Shown here piece after piece: positions 37,272-48,860 of a DNA stretch of 64,000 bases. A program made the position numbers and the translations under genes. The stretch covers positions 605,875-669,874 of the forward strand of contig NC_052496.1 in assembly GCF_009730915.1 (NCBI RefSeq), given 5' to 3'. The notes beneath the pieces are model-generated. The model made no database searches and was not told the origin of the DNA. It saw only the letters and a list, made by a program, of their open reading frames with translations. This DNA comes from Dioscorea cayenensis subsp. rotundata. Its lineage: Eukaryota > Streptophyta > Magnoliopsida > Dioscoreales > Dioscoreaceae. Every line of letters starts with the position of its first letter. Position 1 is the first letter of the stretch.

Positions 37272-37945
37272 TATTTAAATAGAAACAACGATATTTAAGC
37301 ACTTTTTAAAGCGTAAGCGCAATATATTAAAGCGAAACATCGATAGTTAAACAAAGACAAACAAGCGTATAAGCAGAGAACTCATTTCTTAAGCAGAGAG
37401 CTTATTTTTTTAAACAAAGACCTCATTTTTTTAAAGCGAAACCTCATTGAGTAGGGACATTGAGTATCTCATCGTCGTCGATCTCGCGCGAACGCTGAGT
37501 CTCGAGCTCCAGATCTGGCGAGCGATCTCGAAGGTGACATGCTCGTGTGGGGTCTTAAAGGAGAAATCTTTATCGGCGTTGGCGATCCGGTTGGCGACGT
37601 TCCTCGGCGGTCGGAGTGGTGAGGTCTTCGGTGGCGACGTCGGATAAGACAGGGTCGAACTTGAATCGGAACCATTCTCGATCGCGGAGACCGCAACATG
37701 GATAGCAATAGGGTTAGGGTTAGGGATCATTCCGGGGTTTGGATCCATGGTGCCTAAGTCGGTGACGGGAACGGAGGGAGGAAGTGGAGCCGATGAGGGT
37801 TCGATCTCGCCGTCTTCGTCTTCGTCTTCATCGTCTTCCCTGTCGTCGACCTCATCTCTTTCATCTTCTTCGTCGTCGACCCTCGGGGAAGACCGCGATG
37901 CTCCTCGTCGTCGAGCGAAGGCATCGAAAGGTTGCACTCAGTACG
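37272..37945. repeat. Internal tandem unit 1 of the Mutator-like element
   Basis: First of two tandem copies with a period of 674 bases. It begins TATTTAAATAGAAACAACG, contains AT-rich spacer with CGATAGTTAAAC, then a GC-rich gene-like part (37450-37935). Confidence 0.8.
37431..37937 (-). pseudogene. Captured gene fragment in unit 1 (function not recognised)
   Basis: A GC-rich open frame of 168 codons on the minus strand, in contrast to its AT-rich surroundings. The predicted product has an acidic stretch (DDEEDERDEVDDRED), a Pro-rich piece and PNPGMIPNPNPIAI, then NVANRIANADKDFSF. The frame ends in element repeats, so it is at most a fragment. I do not recognise the donor gene. The second copy at 38124-38600 has frame-changing differences. 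Confidence 0.4.
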
Positions 37946-38594
37946 TATTTAAATAGAAACAACGATATTTAAGCACTTTTTTTAAACATAAACGCAATAT
38001 ATTAAAGCGAAAACATCGATAGTTAAACAAAGACAAACAAGCGTATAAAGCAGAGAACTCATTTCTTAAACGGAGAGCTTATTTTTTTAAACGAGACCTC
38101 GTTGAGTAGGGACATTGAGTATCTCATCGTCGGGCCGATCTCGGCGAACGCTGAGTCTCGAGCTCCGAGATCCGGCGAGCGATCTCGAAGGTGGCCTCGC
38201 TCGTGTGGGGTCTTAAAGGAGAAATCTTTATCGGCGTTGGCGATCCGGTTGGCGACGTTCCTCGGCGGTCGGAGTGGTGAGGTCTTCGGTGGCGACGCTC
38301 GGATAAGACGAGTCGAACTTGAACGGAACCATTCTCGATCGCGGAGACCGCAACATGGATAGCAATAGGGTTAGGGTTAGGAATCATTCCGGGGTTTGGA
38401 TCCATGGTGCCTAAGTCGGTGACAGGAACGGAGGGAGGAAGTGGCGCCGATGAGCGTTCGATCTCGCCGTCTTCGTCTTCGTCTCCATCGTCTTCCCTGT
38501 CGTCGACCTCATCTCTTTCATCTTCTTCGTCGTCGACCTCGGGGAAGACCGCATGCTCCCTCGTCGTCGAGCGAAGGCATCGAAAGGTTGCGAC
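37946..38594. repeat. Internal tandem unit 2 of the Mutator-like element
   Basis: Second copy of the 674-base unit, slightly shorter, with substitutions and small indels. Its gene-like part (38124-38600) is frameshifted against unit 1 between the PNPNP block and the following region. Confidence 0.8.
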
Positions 38595-38724
38595 CTTTTT
38601 TCCGTGAACTTGAAATCCCATTTTTTTCATGCAACGTGATCGTGATTGTGAGTCGCGTGCTTTGTCTCACCGGCCCCAAACTACTGATAAAGCAGATTTT
38701 GGGGGTGATAAATACACCACAAAA

Positions 38725-38965
38725 AACTCATTTCTTAAACAGAGACCTCATTTTTTTAAACAAAAAGCTCATTTTTTTAAACGAAAAACTCATTTTTTTA
38801 AAGCAGAGACCTCATTTTTTTAAACGAAACCTCATTTCTTAAAGCAGAAAACTCATTCCTTAAACGGAAAACTCAATTTTTTTAAACAAAAAAACTCATT
38901 TTTTTAAATAGAAAACTCATTTTTTTAAACAGAAACTCATTTTTTTAAAGAGAACCCTCATACTC
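38725..38965. repeat. Right array of ~20-bp degenerate repeats in the Mutator-like element
   Basis: Roughly eleven units such as CTCATTTTTTTAAACGAAAA with variable A/G-rich linkers, in the same orientation as the left array. Confidence 0.75.
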
Positions 38966-39251
38966 TCATATTTTTAAATAGAAGCTTCAGTTTTCAAATA
39001 GAAAGCTCATTGCACTCAAGGGCATTATAGTCAAACCCCTGTCACACTTGCCACAACTTCCCACGCAAGGGACAATTTCAGTCCAAAAAAAATTCCAAAT
39101 TAACTCTATAAATCACTATTAGATGTTTGGGGGGTTTAAAAAATCATTGTATTCAAAAGGAAGGGGTTTTTGAGGAGTGCAAAACTAACGGGGTATTTTT
39201 GGCAATATTGCAAACTTAAAAGGTGTTTTTGACAATTTCCACTATCTTTAA

Positions 39252-42200
39252 AGGTATTTATTGGCATAAAGAAATTTAATTGGTCAATGAATTTGAAGGT
39301 TAATCTCTAATGGAAACCATGAAATTAAATTGACTGTAACATCACATAACAAAGAAAGCTCTTATCAGAAATTTCACAAAAGAAGAGCAAATGTACTGGT
39401 TATGTCTTTAAAATAGCTCATCATCTTTAAGATAAGAATAACAATACTAGTAATTGCGAATTGAACAATAAAACAAGCTGCAAGTAAGTATCTTAATTTG
39501 ATTTAAAAGCAAAGTTCAATTCTTTTTTCAACAATTTAATCCAACATAAAAGTTTAGACAAACAAACAAACAGAGTTTCTAAAAAAAAACATATGTGCTT
39601 CAACTAGAGTTTCATATATTTTCATAACAATATATTTGAAACCTAAAATCATTCACTAAATTACAAAGAGATTGATAATTTGACTAAAAACATAAATATT
39701 ATGCTCAAGAACAGCACTAAACAATAAAGCATACCTTCCCCCGCAAAAAAACAAAAACAACCTCCAATTGTGTTCTTAGAAGAGCAACAGTATAACAGTT
39801 ATATTCAAGATTCAGCTATTACAATCCAAAATCACCCAATTAAAACTTCAAAAGACATAAAGCAATGCCACAAATTTCATTGAAACTAATAAGAGTACAA
39901 ACAGAATACATTCATCAAGAACATTTTCCAAGCAATTGAAAATACAAATGGCATGCATATAGATTAGAACATCAAATGAGGAAGCTACATATTGATATTG
40001 TATGTTTATCCAAAATCAAACTGTATAACGACCATAAACGCTGAATACATTTGGGGGCAGTAGCATGAACTACAAATCAATCACATTATGGAATTTATAT
40101 TGCCATGCTTAACGGTAATAACAGTAGCAATACGAAGAGAGTAATTGCCAAGCAGTGGCTTACTTTTTTTTTATTAAATAAAAAAAAAATATATATTTAT
40201 ATTCTTTATAAAATTAATAAAAAATTCTTTTTTTTTTTTTGCGATAACGATGTAATTATCGCAGTAGTAATATCGGGAATGTTATCTACTTGAGAATGTT
40301 GAGGTAATTTGATATGACTCTGTTTAATTAGGAATTCGTATTATTAGCAATTGTTTATTACAATGTTTAGTTAATCACTGTAAGCAACTTGATAAAATAT
40401 TAAAACTCCTGAGATATCGTTAAACATATAAATAAAATAAAATTAAATAAACATAATAAAATATACTAATCTTGATCACACGCACATGTGTATATATATA
40501 CATAACACATTATATGCATGTATATATATATATGTATAGATATATGCACATTTATATTATATATAGTCTGATATGTATATTTTATGTATATATATATAAA
40601 ATATATATATACATACACATATTAAAAATCAATTAGTAAAAGAAAGGTAAATTGTTAAAACAATACTCTAAGATTACTACCACTCAATCATCCACTTGGT
40701 AATTTAAGATAAATATATATTTTGATGATAATGTGATTACTGAGTTTATTGATAATATTTTATTATCGATAATTTTAGATTATCATTAATATTATTGATA
40801 CTATAGTCATGTGCGTGTTAATCTTTTTTAGATTATCGTATAATAGACTACTCAAAATATTTATAATTTTTTAAAGGCTTAATCCATAGGCACCTGAGAA
40901 GAACTTCTAATTTTTTAGCTACATTTTAAAATATTTAATTATTAAAAAACTACCTCTCTTATAACACTCTTCTTTTGCCTATTTTGATTATGATAAAAAT
41001 TACTTTCTATATTAATCTCATGATTATTTCTATAATCAAACGAATTATCAAATTTTTTAGGTATACCCATCACTGATCTAAGTGATGCGACAATACTTAA
41101 TTCTATAATAGACCTTGATAGCTACTATTTGGCATCCCTATTACCACTTATGATAATGATCAATTCTCACATTATTATTTCTTAAATATCACTCGTATCT
41201 TCTATTTATCTAAATATCTTTTTTCAGTGGGATTCCATTTCCAGATGGCATTTGAGGTTTTAGATCATTATCATTTTGTTCACAAATTGCTCCTTTGTAC
41301 ATCTAATTGTAATAAATTTTGTTTGTTTTAATTAAGTGTTGTTCATCTTTTTAAATATCAAAATTATGATAATAATTGAAAAAAAAAAGAAAATGAAATT
41401 CAGTTTTGTAATTCATGGTTTGAAGCTATTTAGGGACGTGCTTGAGACGAAAAGATTCAAATTATTTTTATTAATTAATTTTAAAATAAAAATCGTAAAA
41501 AGGGAAACTGTGGATCACGACAACAGTGATTGAACAGACCGTGCATTAGCATGATAATAATAATAATAAATAATAACAAAGAAAGATTGTAAAAGTAATA
41601 GTTGACACGTTAAGTTGGAAGTCATTGTTGAATGATTTATTTGTATTAAGTAACAACTAGTTCAACATCGTGTCATGAATTCATAATTAATAGCCTTTCA
41701 ACGAGTTTCTCGTGCTAATGAAATATTTATAAGTAAATAATTTTTAAAAAATTTTATTTGGGAGATAATTGTAATGATAGCTTATTGAATATTATATGTA
41801 TAAATATATATTTTCAAATATTATGAGAAAGAAATAATCATAATCTAGTAAAAATAAAATACTGTATAAAAAAATATTATAATGGTCAAGGATCTAGGGG
41901 ATTCTCTCTATGGCTGGTTTTTCCTTGGCTCTCCTTGATGTATTCACTTTTAATGGACTCATGTTATATTAATTTTTTTGTTATTTGTTTGTCTTTTTTG
42001 TTTTGTTTTTTAAATTTATATTTTTGATTTTTTTAAAAATATTTTAGTTTTTAATGCGTTCAGTGATTTATCCATTTGATAAAAAAATTTATAATGAATT
42101 TTTATATTTATAAAATAATAAAATTTTATTTATACATACTAGATTAATTTTGAATACAATATTATTGATAAAATAATTAAATATATAAAATTAATTACAA

Positions 42201-44150
42201 TTAATAGTAAGAAAATTCAAAACAATATTAAAACTCTAATATATTTTGATAATGTGAGTAGTTTATTTGTTTGTTTTTTTTTTTTTTTTTTTATAATTTT
42301 ACGTTTTTACATTAGCAAAACTTGATGTTATAGTATTGAAATTACCACCAACATAGTCTAACAACAAAAAAATAATTCTAATTTTCATATTTCAAGTTTC
42401 ATATCTCTTTAAACTTTTTATGATATTTTTAAAAATTAAAAAATAAAATTCAACACTATAAAAAATTAGTCCAAGTAATAAAACTTTAAAATTACTCTAA
42501 TAAGTGATTCGAATTTGAATCTTTGTAAATGTAGAAAATTTGTGTTGAAACATTGGATTAGTTAAATACCTAAACTCTCTCCATAGGCTCTAACGCCATT
42601 GATGGTCAAAAGATTAGAAAAATATATATATATATATATATATATATACAAAAGTTGTTATCATGGAGTTTTTACACAGAGAAGAGGACAAACATTGGAG
42701 TTATACCATGAATGATAATAAAAATTATATAAACTTTGTACATGATTCAAATGATACAAAAATAAAAGTCATGATCATAAAAGTGCTCTATCACAAGATG
42801 GACCCCTGGTTTTTTTTTTGGTGACCTTCACTTTTCCAAAGAATTCACTCGGTTGCTTGTGTTCCATGTCTAGCTGTCTGATTGTCTCTTTTGAAACAGT
42901 GGAACATTCTATCAAGTATCAAATGGTCAATGAAGCCTTAAAATGGAGGTTATATAATGTTTTTAGTTTCTCATATATAAGTAACATGCAAACAGTCAGA
43001 TCAGTTAGCTACACTGATTGACCTTAAACATTGTTTCTATGTATGAATAGTCAACAAACTACTCATCTTGTCAGGCATGACACATGGACCACTTTTATGA
43101 TATGTTTGGCAACAAGCTTTGGTCTTATAAGTTGACTTTCTATTGCCTTCTTACTATGCTATTATTATTATTATTAGTCATCAGAGTTGTGTTTGATTTG
43201 GTTACCATGTATCTGAAAATATGGTTCTTAATGACTACTAAAAGTTGGTAAATTTTTCACATCTTCAAGTTTGGTAGATTAGGCTAATATATTTGTTTAT
43301 GACTTAGTTATATCATACATGAACAATTATATAATAGGCTTTATGTTTATTTGACTGAATTTGGACTTCCATATATATATATATATATATTTTTTATATT
43401 AAAATATTTTTTAACAAAATAAATAAAAATAAATAAATATATATATGTATATATATTCGATCACATTTATATAATCTTTCACAGCTGTATAAATAAATTA
43501 ATCATCACTGAACAATATTAGAACTAGTAATAATATATTCAATATAAATATTAAATAAATACAGTAAATTTAATAAAAAAAATATTTTATATATATCTAA
43601 CAAAATATTGAATAATTTTTTTTTAATAATATAAATAAATTATCATACACATTTTTATTATCACGTCTCAATCATGCATCAGAAGAAAAATCTCGACCCC
43701 TAAGAACGAGAGTCAATTTCATATACAATACAGTGATTGACAAACATTTACAAAAACTACACCGGAATCAAAATATGAATACTCAAAGACGGAGGAGTCC
43801 ACCTGCGTGTGGCTGAGCTGGCATCCAATCAAAACAACAAACAAGTAACAAACGCGCATACTCTCGCGCTCACGCTGTGCCACGCATACTTCATACTCGC
43901 TCGCGCGCGCGGGAGCGGGCGCGGGCGCGCGGAAACTAACAGCCTGATTCCAAATCTAAATTGATTCCAAAACCATTCAGGGCACACCAATCCAAAGTTC
44001 TAAACCAAACCAATCCAATCCAATCACCGTCCAGTCCACTCAGTCACAAAACCCCCCACGTTTTGCTCCCCTTCCTCAACCGCGTTATCCGCGGTTCTTA
44101 GACTACCAGTCATTCTCTCCTCTCTCCTTCCTTCTTCTCCCTCCTCCCTC
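39252..44150. other. Long AT-rich intergenic region without a recognised gene
   Basis: Nearly 5 kb between the Mutator-like element and the ALP1-like gene. It is rich in TA microsatellites (around 40490-40620, 42620-42650 and 43370-43460) and poly-A/T. T-rich DNA at 41900-42085 ending in GTGATTTATCCA may be another retroposon 3' remnant. From 43800 to 43935 the DNA turns GC-rich with CG/GC runs, towards the promoter of the next gene. No coding exon could be supported. Confidence 0.55.
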
Positions 44151-44196
44151 GAACCTTCTCATTCTCCGCGTTCACACGTTCCTCTCCTCCAAAACA

Positions 44197-44206
44197 TATA
44201 TATAAA
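44197..44206 (+). promoter_or_regulatory. TATA box of the ALP1-like gene
   Basis: TATATATAAA in a C/T-rich context, 86 bases before the ATG. A start of transcription about 30 bases downstream would give a leader of about 60 bases. Confidence 0.5.
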
Positions 44207-44291
44207 TTCCATCCTCCAATTCTCTTTCGTTCACATTGACTCTTACCAACTCTTTTCCTTTGCTTTTCAACCAAGCTTTCTATCAAAACTT

Positions 44292-45815
44292 ATGAAAAAC
44301 CCCATCACCACCGCCGCCGCCGCCACCACCGCCACCACCGTCGCCGCCGCCGACGACGATTTCTCCTTCTATTACTCTTACTTTCAGGACGCTATTGCCT
44401 CTTTCCCTGCTTCTCCCCCTTCCGACATGCCCAAGAAGAAGCTTGACTCTGCTAATCCTTCCAAGAAGCGTTCCATCGCTAACATCCTCACTTCTCTTGC
44501 CGCTCTTGATGATCAGGATGCTTCTGAGCGTCGCCATGCTGATGATGCTTCTCTTCATGATCTCTCGCTTCTCCAGGCTAATCATCAGTCTCGTCTCAAC
44601 GCTACTCTTGATTATTTTGACCGTGTTGAGGAGCATTTTGATGAGGCCGAGCAATCGGACACTCTTCGTAGTAAGCGCGCTCGTCTTGCTGCTTCTGCTG
44701 CTGCTGCCACGGTTGCTGATGGCGCTGCCTCTGGTGCTCAGCCGCAGCACCATCAGCGAAGGCTTTGGGTCAAGGACCGGTCGACGGCGTGGTGGGATCG
44801 CTGTAATCACCCTGATTTCCCCGAGGCTGAGTTCCGTCGTGCGTTTCGGATGTCTAGGGCTACGTTTGATATGATCTGTGATGAGCTTGGGTCTGCCGTT
44901 GCCAAAGAGGATACCATGCTTCGTGCTGCGATTCCTGTTCGTCAGCGCGTCGCTGTGTGCATCTGGCGGCTTGCTACCGGTGAGCCTCTCCGTCTCGTTT
45001 CCAAGAGGTTCGGGCTTGGGATATCCACTTGCCATAAGCTTGTTCTTGAGGTTTGCTTAGCTATCAAGACCGTTCTCATGCCTAAATTCCTCCAATGGCC
45101 TGATGAGCAGAGCTGCTCCTCCATCAAATCGAGATTTGAGAACATCTCTAGGATCCCCAATGTCGTGGGATCCATGTACACGACCCACATCCCCATCATC
45201 GCTCCAAAGGTCAGCGTCGCCGCCTATTTCAACCGTCGTCACACCGAACGCAACCAGAAGACCTCGTATTCGATCACTGTCCAGGGAGTCGTTGATCCTG
45301 ATGGGGTGTTCACCGACGTGTGCATTGGGTGGCCTGGCTCGATGCCCGACGACAAGGTGCTCGAGAAATCGGCGTTGTTCCAGCGTGCCGAGTCCGGGAT
45401 GCTGAAGAACGTCTGGGTCGTCGGCAGCTCTGGTTACCCACTGATGGACTGGGTGCTCGTCCCATACACACACCAGAACCTAACTTGGACGCAACACACA
45501 TTCAATCAGAAGATCGGGGAGGTGCAGAGGGTGGGAAAGGAGGCCTTTGCGAGGCTGAAAGGCAGGTGGACGTGCTTGCAAAAGAGGACAGAAGTCAAGC
45601 TACAAGATTTACCTGTGGTGCTCGGAGCTTGCTGCGTCCTTCACAACATTTGCGAGATTCGGAAGGAGGAGATGGAGCCTGAACTCAAGTTTGAGCTGGT
45701 GGATGATGAGATGGTGCCTGAGAACAGTCTCCGATCGGTGAGTTCAATGCGAGCAAGAGATAACATTGCACATAATTTGTTGCATCGTGACTTTGCGGGA
45801 ACTAATTTCCTTTGA
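44292..45815 (+). CDS. ALP1-like protein, domesticated PIF/Harbinger transposase
   Basis: Single-exon gene, 507 residues. The N-terminal third is Ala/Asp-rich and variable, including an Ala/Thr stretch encoded by GCC/ACC triplets. From about residue 155 it matches the plant HARBI1/ALP1 group: WWDRC, EFRRAFRMSRATFDMIC, IPVRQRVAVCIWRLATGEPLR, RFGLGISTCHKLVLEVC. The DDE nuclease fold follows. The site that carries the first catalytic Asp in active Harbinger transposases (DGTHI) reads GSMYTTHI here (293-300), so Asp is absent. The second block, GWPGSMPDDKVL (346-357), keeps Asp; the third has KEAFARLKGRW with Glu417. An Arabidopsis homologue has, as I recall, the same substitution, suggesting an old domesticated lineage. 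ALP1 relatives act in chromatin complexes; a role for this copy is inferred only. Confidence 0.92.
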   Translation: MKNPITTAAAATTATTVAAADDDFSFYYSYFQDAIASFPASPPSDMPKKKLDSANPSKKRSIANILTSLAALDDQDASERRHADDASLHDLSLLQANHQSRLNATLDYFDRVEEHFDEAEQSDTLRSKRARLAASAAAATVADGAASGAQPQHHQRRLWVKDRSTAWWDRCNHPDFPEAEFRRAFRMSRATFDMICDELGSAVAKEDTMLRAAIPVRQRVAVCIWRLATGEPLRLVSKRFGLGISTCHKLVLEVCLAIKTVLMPKFLQWPDEQSCSSIKSRFENISRIPNVVGSMYTTHIPIIAPKVSVAAYFNRRHTERNQKTSYSITVQGVVDPDGVFTDVCIGWPGSMPDDKVLEKSALFQRAESGMLKNVWVVGSSGYPLMDWVLVPYTHQNLTWTQHTFNQKIGEVQRVGKEAFARLKGRWTCLQKRTEVKLQDLPVVLGACCVLHNICEIRKEEMEPELKFELVDDEMVPENSLRSVSSMRARDNIAHNLLHRDFAGTNFL

Positions 45816-46125
45816 ATTAGAGTTATCTGAATGTTGGGGATGGGGTGATTCTTTTGTTTATTGCAAACAGGTGGGAATAAGTGATACATGGATTGTTTTT
45901 GCTGGATTGGGGGGGGCTTCTCTGTTTAGGATAATCACTTGCCTTTCTGATGGCTTATAGGCGTTTGAAATTCGGTTAGGAATGGGAGAATGATTGATCC
46001 ATAGAGTTTAGTTTGTGGGGTTGGAGTCCTCTGTTGTTGTTGTTGTTGTTGTTGTTGTTTTAGTTTGCCCATAGATGTATAAGTTAATATAATTTCGAGC
46101 TTATTTGCATTTTTTCACCAACTGT
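45816..46125 (+). other. 3' flank of the ALP1-like gene with a GTT microsatellite
   Basis: Likely 3' UTR. It holds about nine GTT units at 46033-46060. The 2.7 kb duplicated segment begins directly after it. Confidence 0.5.
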
Positions 46126-48860
46126 TAGCCTGCTTTCAATGCCTTCTTCTTGTTCAGTTCTAGTTGATTGGTGATGCTTGAAAAAGGTTGTGGAAATGCT
46201 GTTTCAGCAGTATGATTTTGCAGATGATGGTATGCCAAGAACCCTTTTGAGACAGAATCTCAGTTTTCATTGCTTTCCTGATCTGTGAAATAAGGCTGAT
46301 AATGATGTCCTGATTGAGTGGAATTCACCAGGTTTTCCTCATGTCTTCTTTGTGCTTAAAGTCAATTTGAGCGTTTGTTTGTTTGTTTGTTTGTTTTTAA
46401 TCGAAGCTGAAATATCGAATATTGTATGGAGGGATACGTGATTCTTTTGAGCTCATGGTTTGTTTTCTTAGAAGAGGACATGGTGCCTGTAAATGCTGAA
46501 GTGTTCTTCAACTGAATTGCCAGGTTGCTGATGTCGTGAATGGACTGTGCCACTTTAATGTTATTTATTTATCTCCTTTCAGCTAAAGGCTGCCTTATCT
46601 CAAACTTTATGGCCATGAAGTCAAATATTATACACTGTGCGGTCTCTTTATGGGACTTTGATATGTACTGTTGTTTGCTGCCTAACCTTGAATTTAGAAG
46701 ATTTGAGTCTCTGATAACAAAAGAATACTTAAAGGCCATTAACAATGAACCAAGACGTTTGTATTTGGATATTCATTTGACTGAACTTCTTTCTTGAACT
46801 TAGTAAATTATATATATAATGATAAGCTTTTGCAGCCAAGTTGCTTGAGGGCAATTTGCATACCATGAGTTTGAGGTGAGAAAATTCTCTTCAGCTGTGG
46901 TGTTTAACATTTAAATATATATATATATATATATATATATTCCCATCCGAGCATTGCTGGCGGGAATCTTATATGCATTGGACTGTCTGTCAATATTTAT
47001 CATAATTTAGAAGAACTAATACACAACAGACTCCTGCAGAGGAGGCAGGAGGGTTTAGGGTAGTTTCTTGTACCTGAATCCCTCGTGTTATGCTTTGACA
47101 ACTTTAGTTCGTATCTGTCTGAGTTTGATGTGACTCTATTTCTTTTAAAGTTTATCTTCATATGTACGACACACACAAGGAAGTGAATATCACTACACTG
47201 TTGGTAATTTGTTTTATTTTCTGGCTTTTCATTCCATTTGTCTTTCAGTTCTAGACTAATATTATAATCGATTTTCTTCTCCATGAGCATCTTATGTTGG
47301 AAATTTTGGTCCTATGCTGACAAGGTGATATATATATATATAATATTTTCAAGACATATATATGGGCATTGGTAGTTGATGTTAGGATGCTTTTACATCA
47401 TTTAGTACAATTGAGGGACTAACATGCAGCTTGATGTGAGTAGGTTTCTGATTTGCCCTGTGCTGTTGGATACAAACACATCAGTTGTCTTATGGTGTAT
47501 TGGTTTATGCATCATGTTTCATTGTTATTTTCAAACTGTAGAAGCTAGTCATCTGACACTTGTATTGGACAGCTTAATCAGACAATAGGATGAAGAAGAA
47601 TACATAATGAGTACAGAAATAGGATACATACAGACCATAAAAACAGGATGGCTATGTGACGGATGTCCTAAATCAATTGAGGGTTGATATTTTTTGAGCT
47701 ATTGTTGAACAATAGGCCATGCTATTCGTGTCTTTTGATGCAAAGCTAGATTTTCTTTGTACTCTCTAGAAGAGTGGTTTGTAATTTATCTTATTTTCTT
47801 TAATGCATAATTCAGGACAGTAAATATTTGTTGCTCTGTTTTCTTTTGCATTAATTCAGCAAGTTATGGATAGCACGACAATGATAGCTAATTTAGTCAT
47901 GAAAAAGTTCTTATACGACTATACATGCTTTGAAATTTTCTGTTGAAATTGCAGTTATGTTGATGATTTCTTTTTTGGTTAATTATTTGATTGTGCTGAA
48001 CTTTCTGATATGGCTTTATGTCCAAGTCAAGGTTGCCGTAATAACATACTAATCTATTTTCAATCTGTTTTGTCATTTCATGATAGCATGCGTTAAATGC
48101 TGTCCTCCAGAATGTATGGCTGTGTTCCGTTTTTGTTTCAAACTGTATACAAAGTTGTCATTCCTGTACGGCTGTACAGGATGTTTTGCACATGATATAT
48201 CAGTACCATCAACTGTTGTTGAATTCCAACTGATTGCTTGAAGTTGTCTGCTGCTCAAGTACATAGATTCTTGGATTATATAAAGTGAGTTCATACTTTT
48301 GGTATTTCTGATGCCACTTCTAACAGATGATCTTTCCGTAGGGGTTGCATGTTCAAGAGCAATGGAAAGTCTAAAGCCTAAGTTTATTCTTAAGATAGCT
48401 GCTAGTTGTACAGGAAAGTAGTTTTATCTGTTTTTGCTTTGCTTTCATTTTTTTATGCAGTGATGAGAACTAACTATGACTTTTGCTTTTGTGTTCGTTA
48501 TTGAACGGTCAGTAAATAAAGGAGGCTCACAACATTTGATTCCTGTTTTTATCATTGATTATTATGAACTTTCATTATTATGCACCTATGAACTGATTGA
48601 ATGAGTAAAAGTCTCCTACTTTCTGTTTATCAATGGAGCATACAGTGGTTGAACTTCAATATTTGGCTCTTATCTGACTTTTATTACTTGAATATTTTTC
48701 AATGATTGTGATTAGGTGATGAATCTGACAATTTTGATGTGCCTGTGCTCTCTTCAACAAGCTGACGCTTTGTCACAATCAATTGTTTGGTGATTCTAAT
48801 CATCTGGATTATGAGTACTAATTCTAATCTTCTCATTAATGTAGCTTTCTTTGTCCCTTT
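46126..48860. repeat. Copy A of a 2.7 kb direct segmental duplication
   Basis: Colinear with 54195-56907 over its whole length, same orientation. The copies differ by scattered substitutions, short indels and TA-repeat length (46917-46940 versus 54984-54995). Both start with TAGCC, then GCTTTCAATGCCTTCTTC, and end after CTTTCTTTGTCCCTTT. Neither has clear inverted repeats or a target-site duplication. No conserved coding frame was found. Confidence 0.9.

Larger units (their letters stand above)
36754..39251. mobile_element. Mutator-like element with 9-bp target-site duplication
   Basis: The element spans 36763-39242 (2,480 bp). TATCTTTAA, a perfect 9-bp direct repeat, flanks it at 36754-36762 and 39243-39251, the length typical of Mutator insertions. 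The ends are inverted relatives: GGGAAAATTACTG... on the left and GTGGAAATTGTC... on the complement of the right. Similarity extends about 85 bases (shared AGTTTTGCA, CCTC, CCCTTCCTTT) and patchily further (TTGCCCTT). Inside are arrays of ~20-bp repeats and two copies of a GC-rich gene-like segment. No transposase is encoded, so it is non-autonomous and resembles a Pack-MULE. Confidence 0.8.

Noticed and set aside
37709-37726. Telomere-like GGGTTAGGGTTAGGG (again near 38368-38384) inside the Mutator-like element
   Set aside because: Only two and a half units, present in both copies of the insert, and on the minus strand it is simply the codons for PNPNP within the open frame. Not an interstitial telomere.
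36955-38965. CRISPR-like regular repeats
   Set aside because: The ~20-bp units are degenerate, directly adjacent with no unique spacers, and lie within a plant transposon.
44283-45501. Open frames on the minus strand and in other frames of the ALP1-like gene
   Set aside because: Shadows of a GC-rich single-exon gene; none has protein features, while the + frame matches a known family throughout.
46540-46797. 85-codon frame shared by both duplication copies (also 54609-54866)
   Set aside because: The three differences between the copies are all amino-acid changing, with no silent change, and there is no known similarity; it behaves like non-coding DNA.
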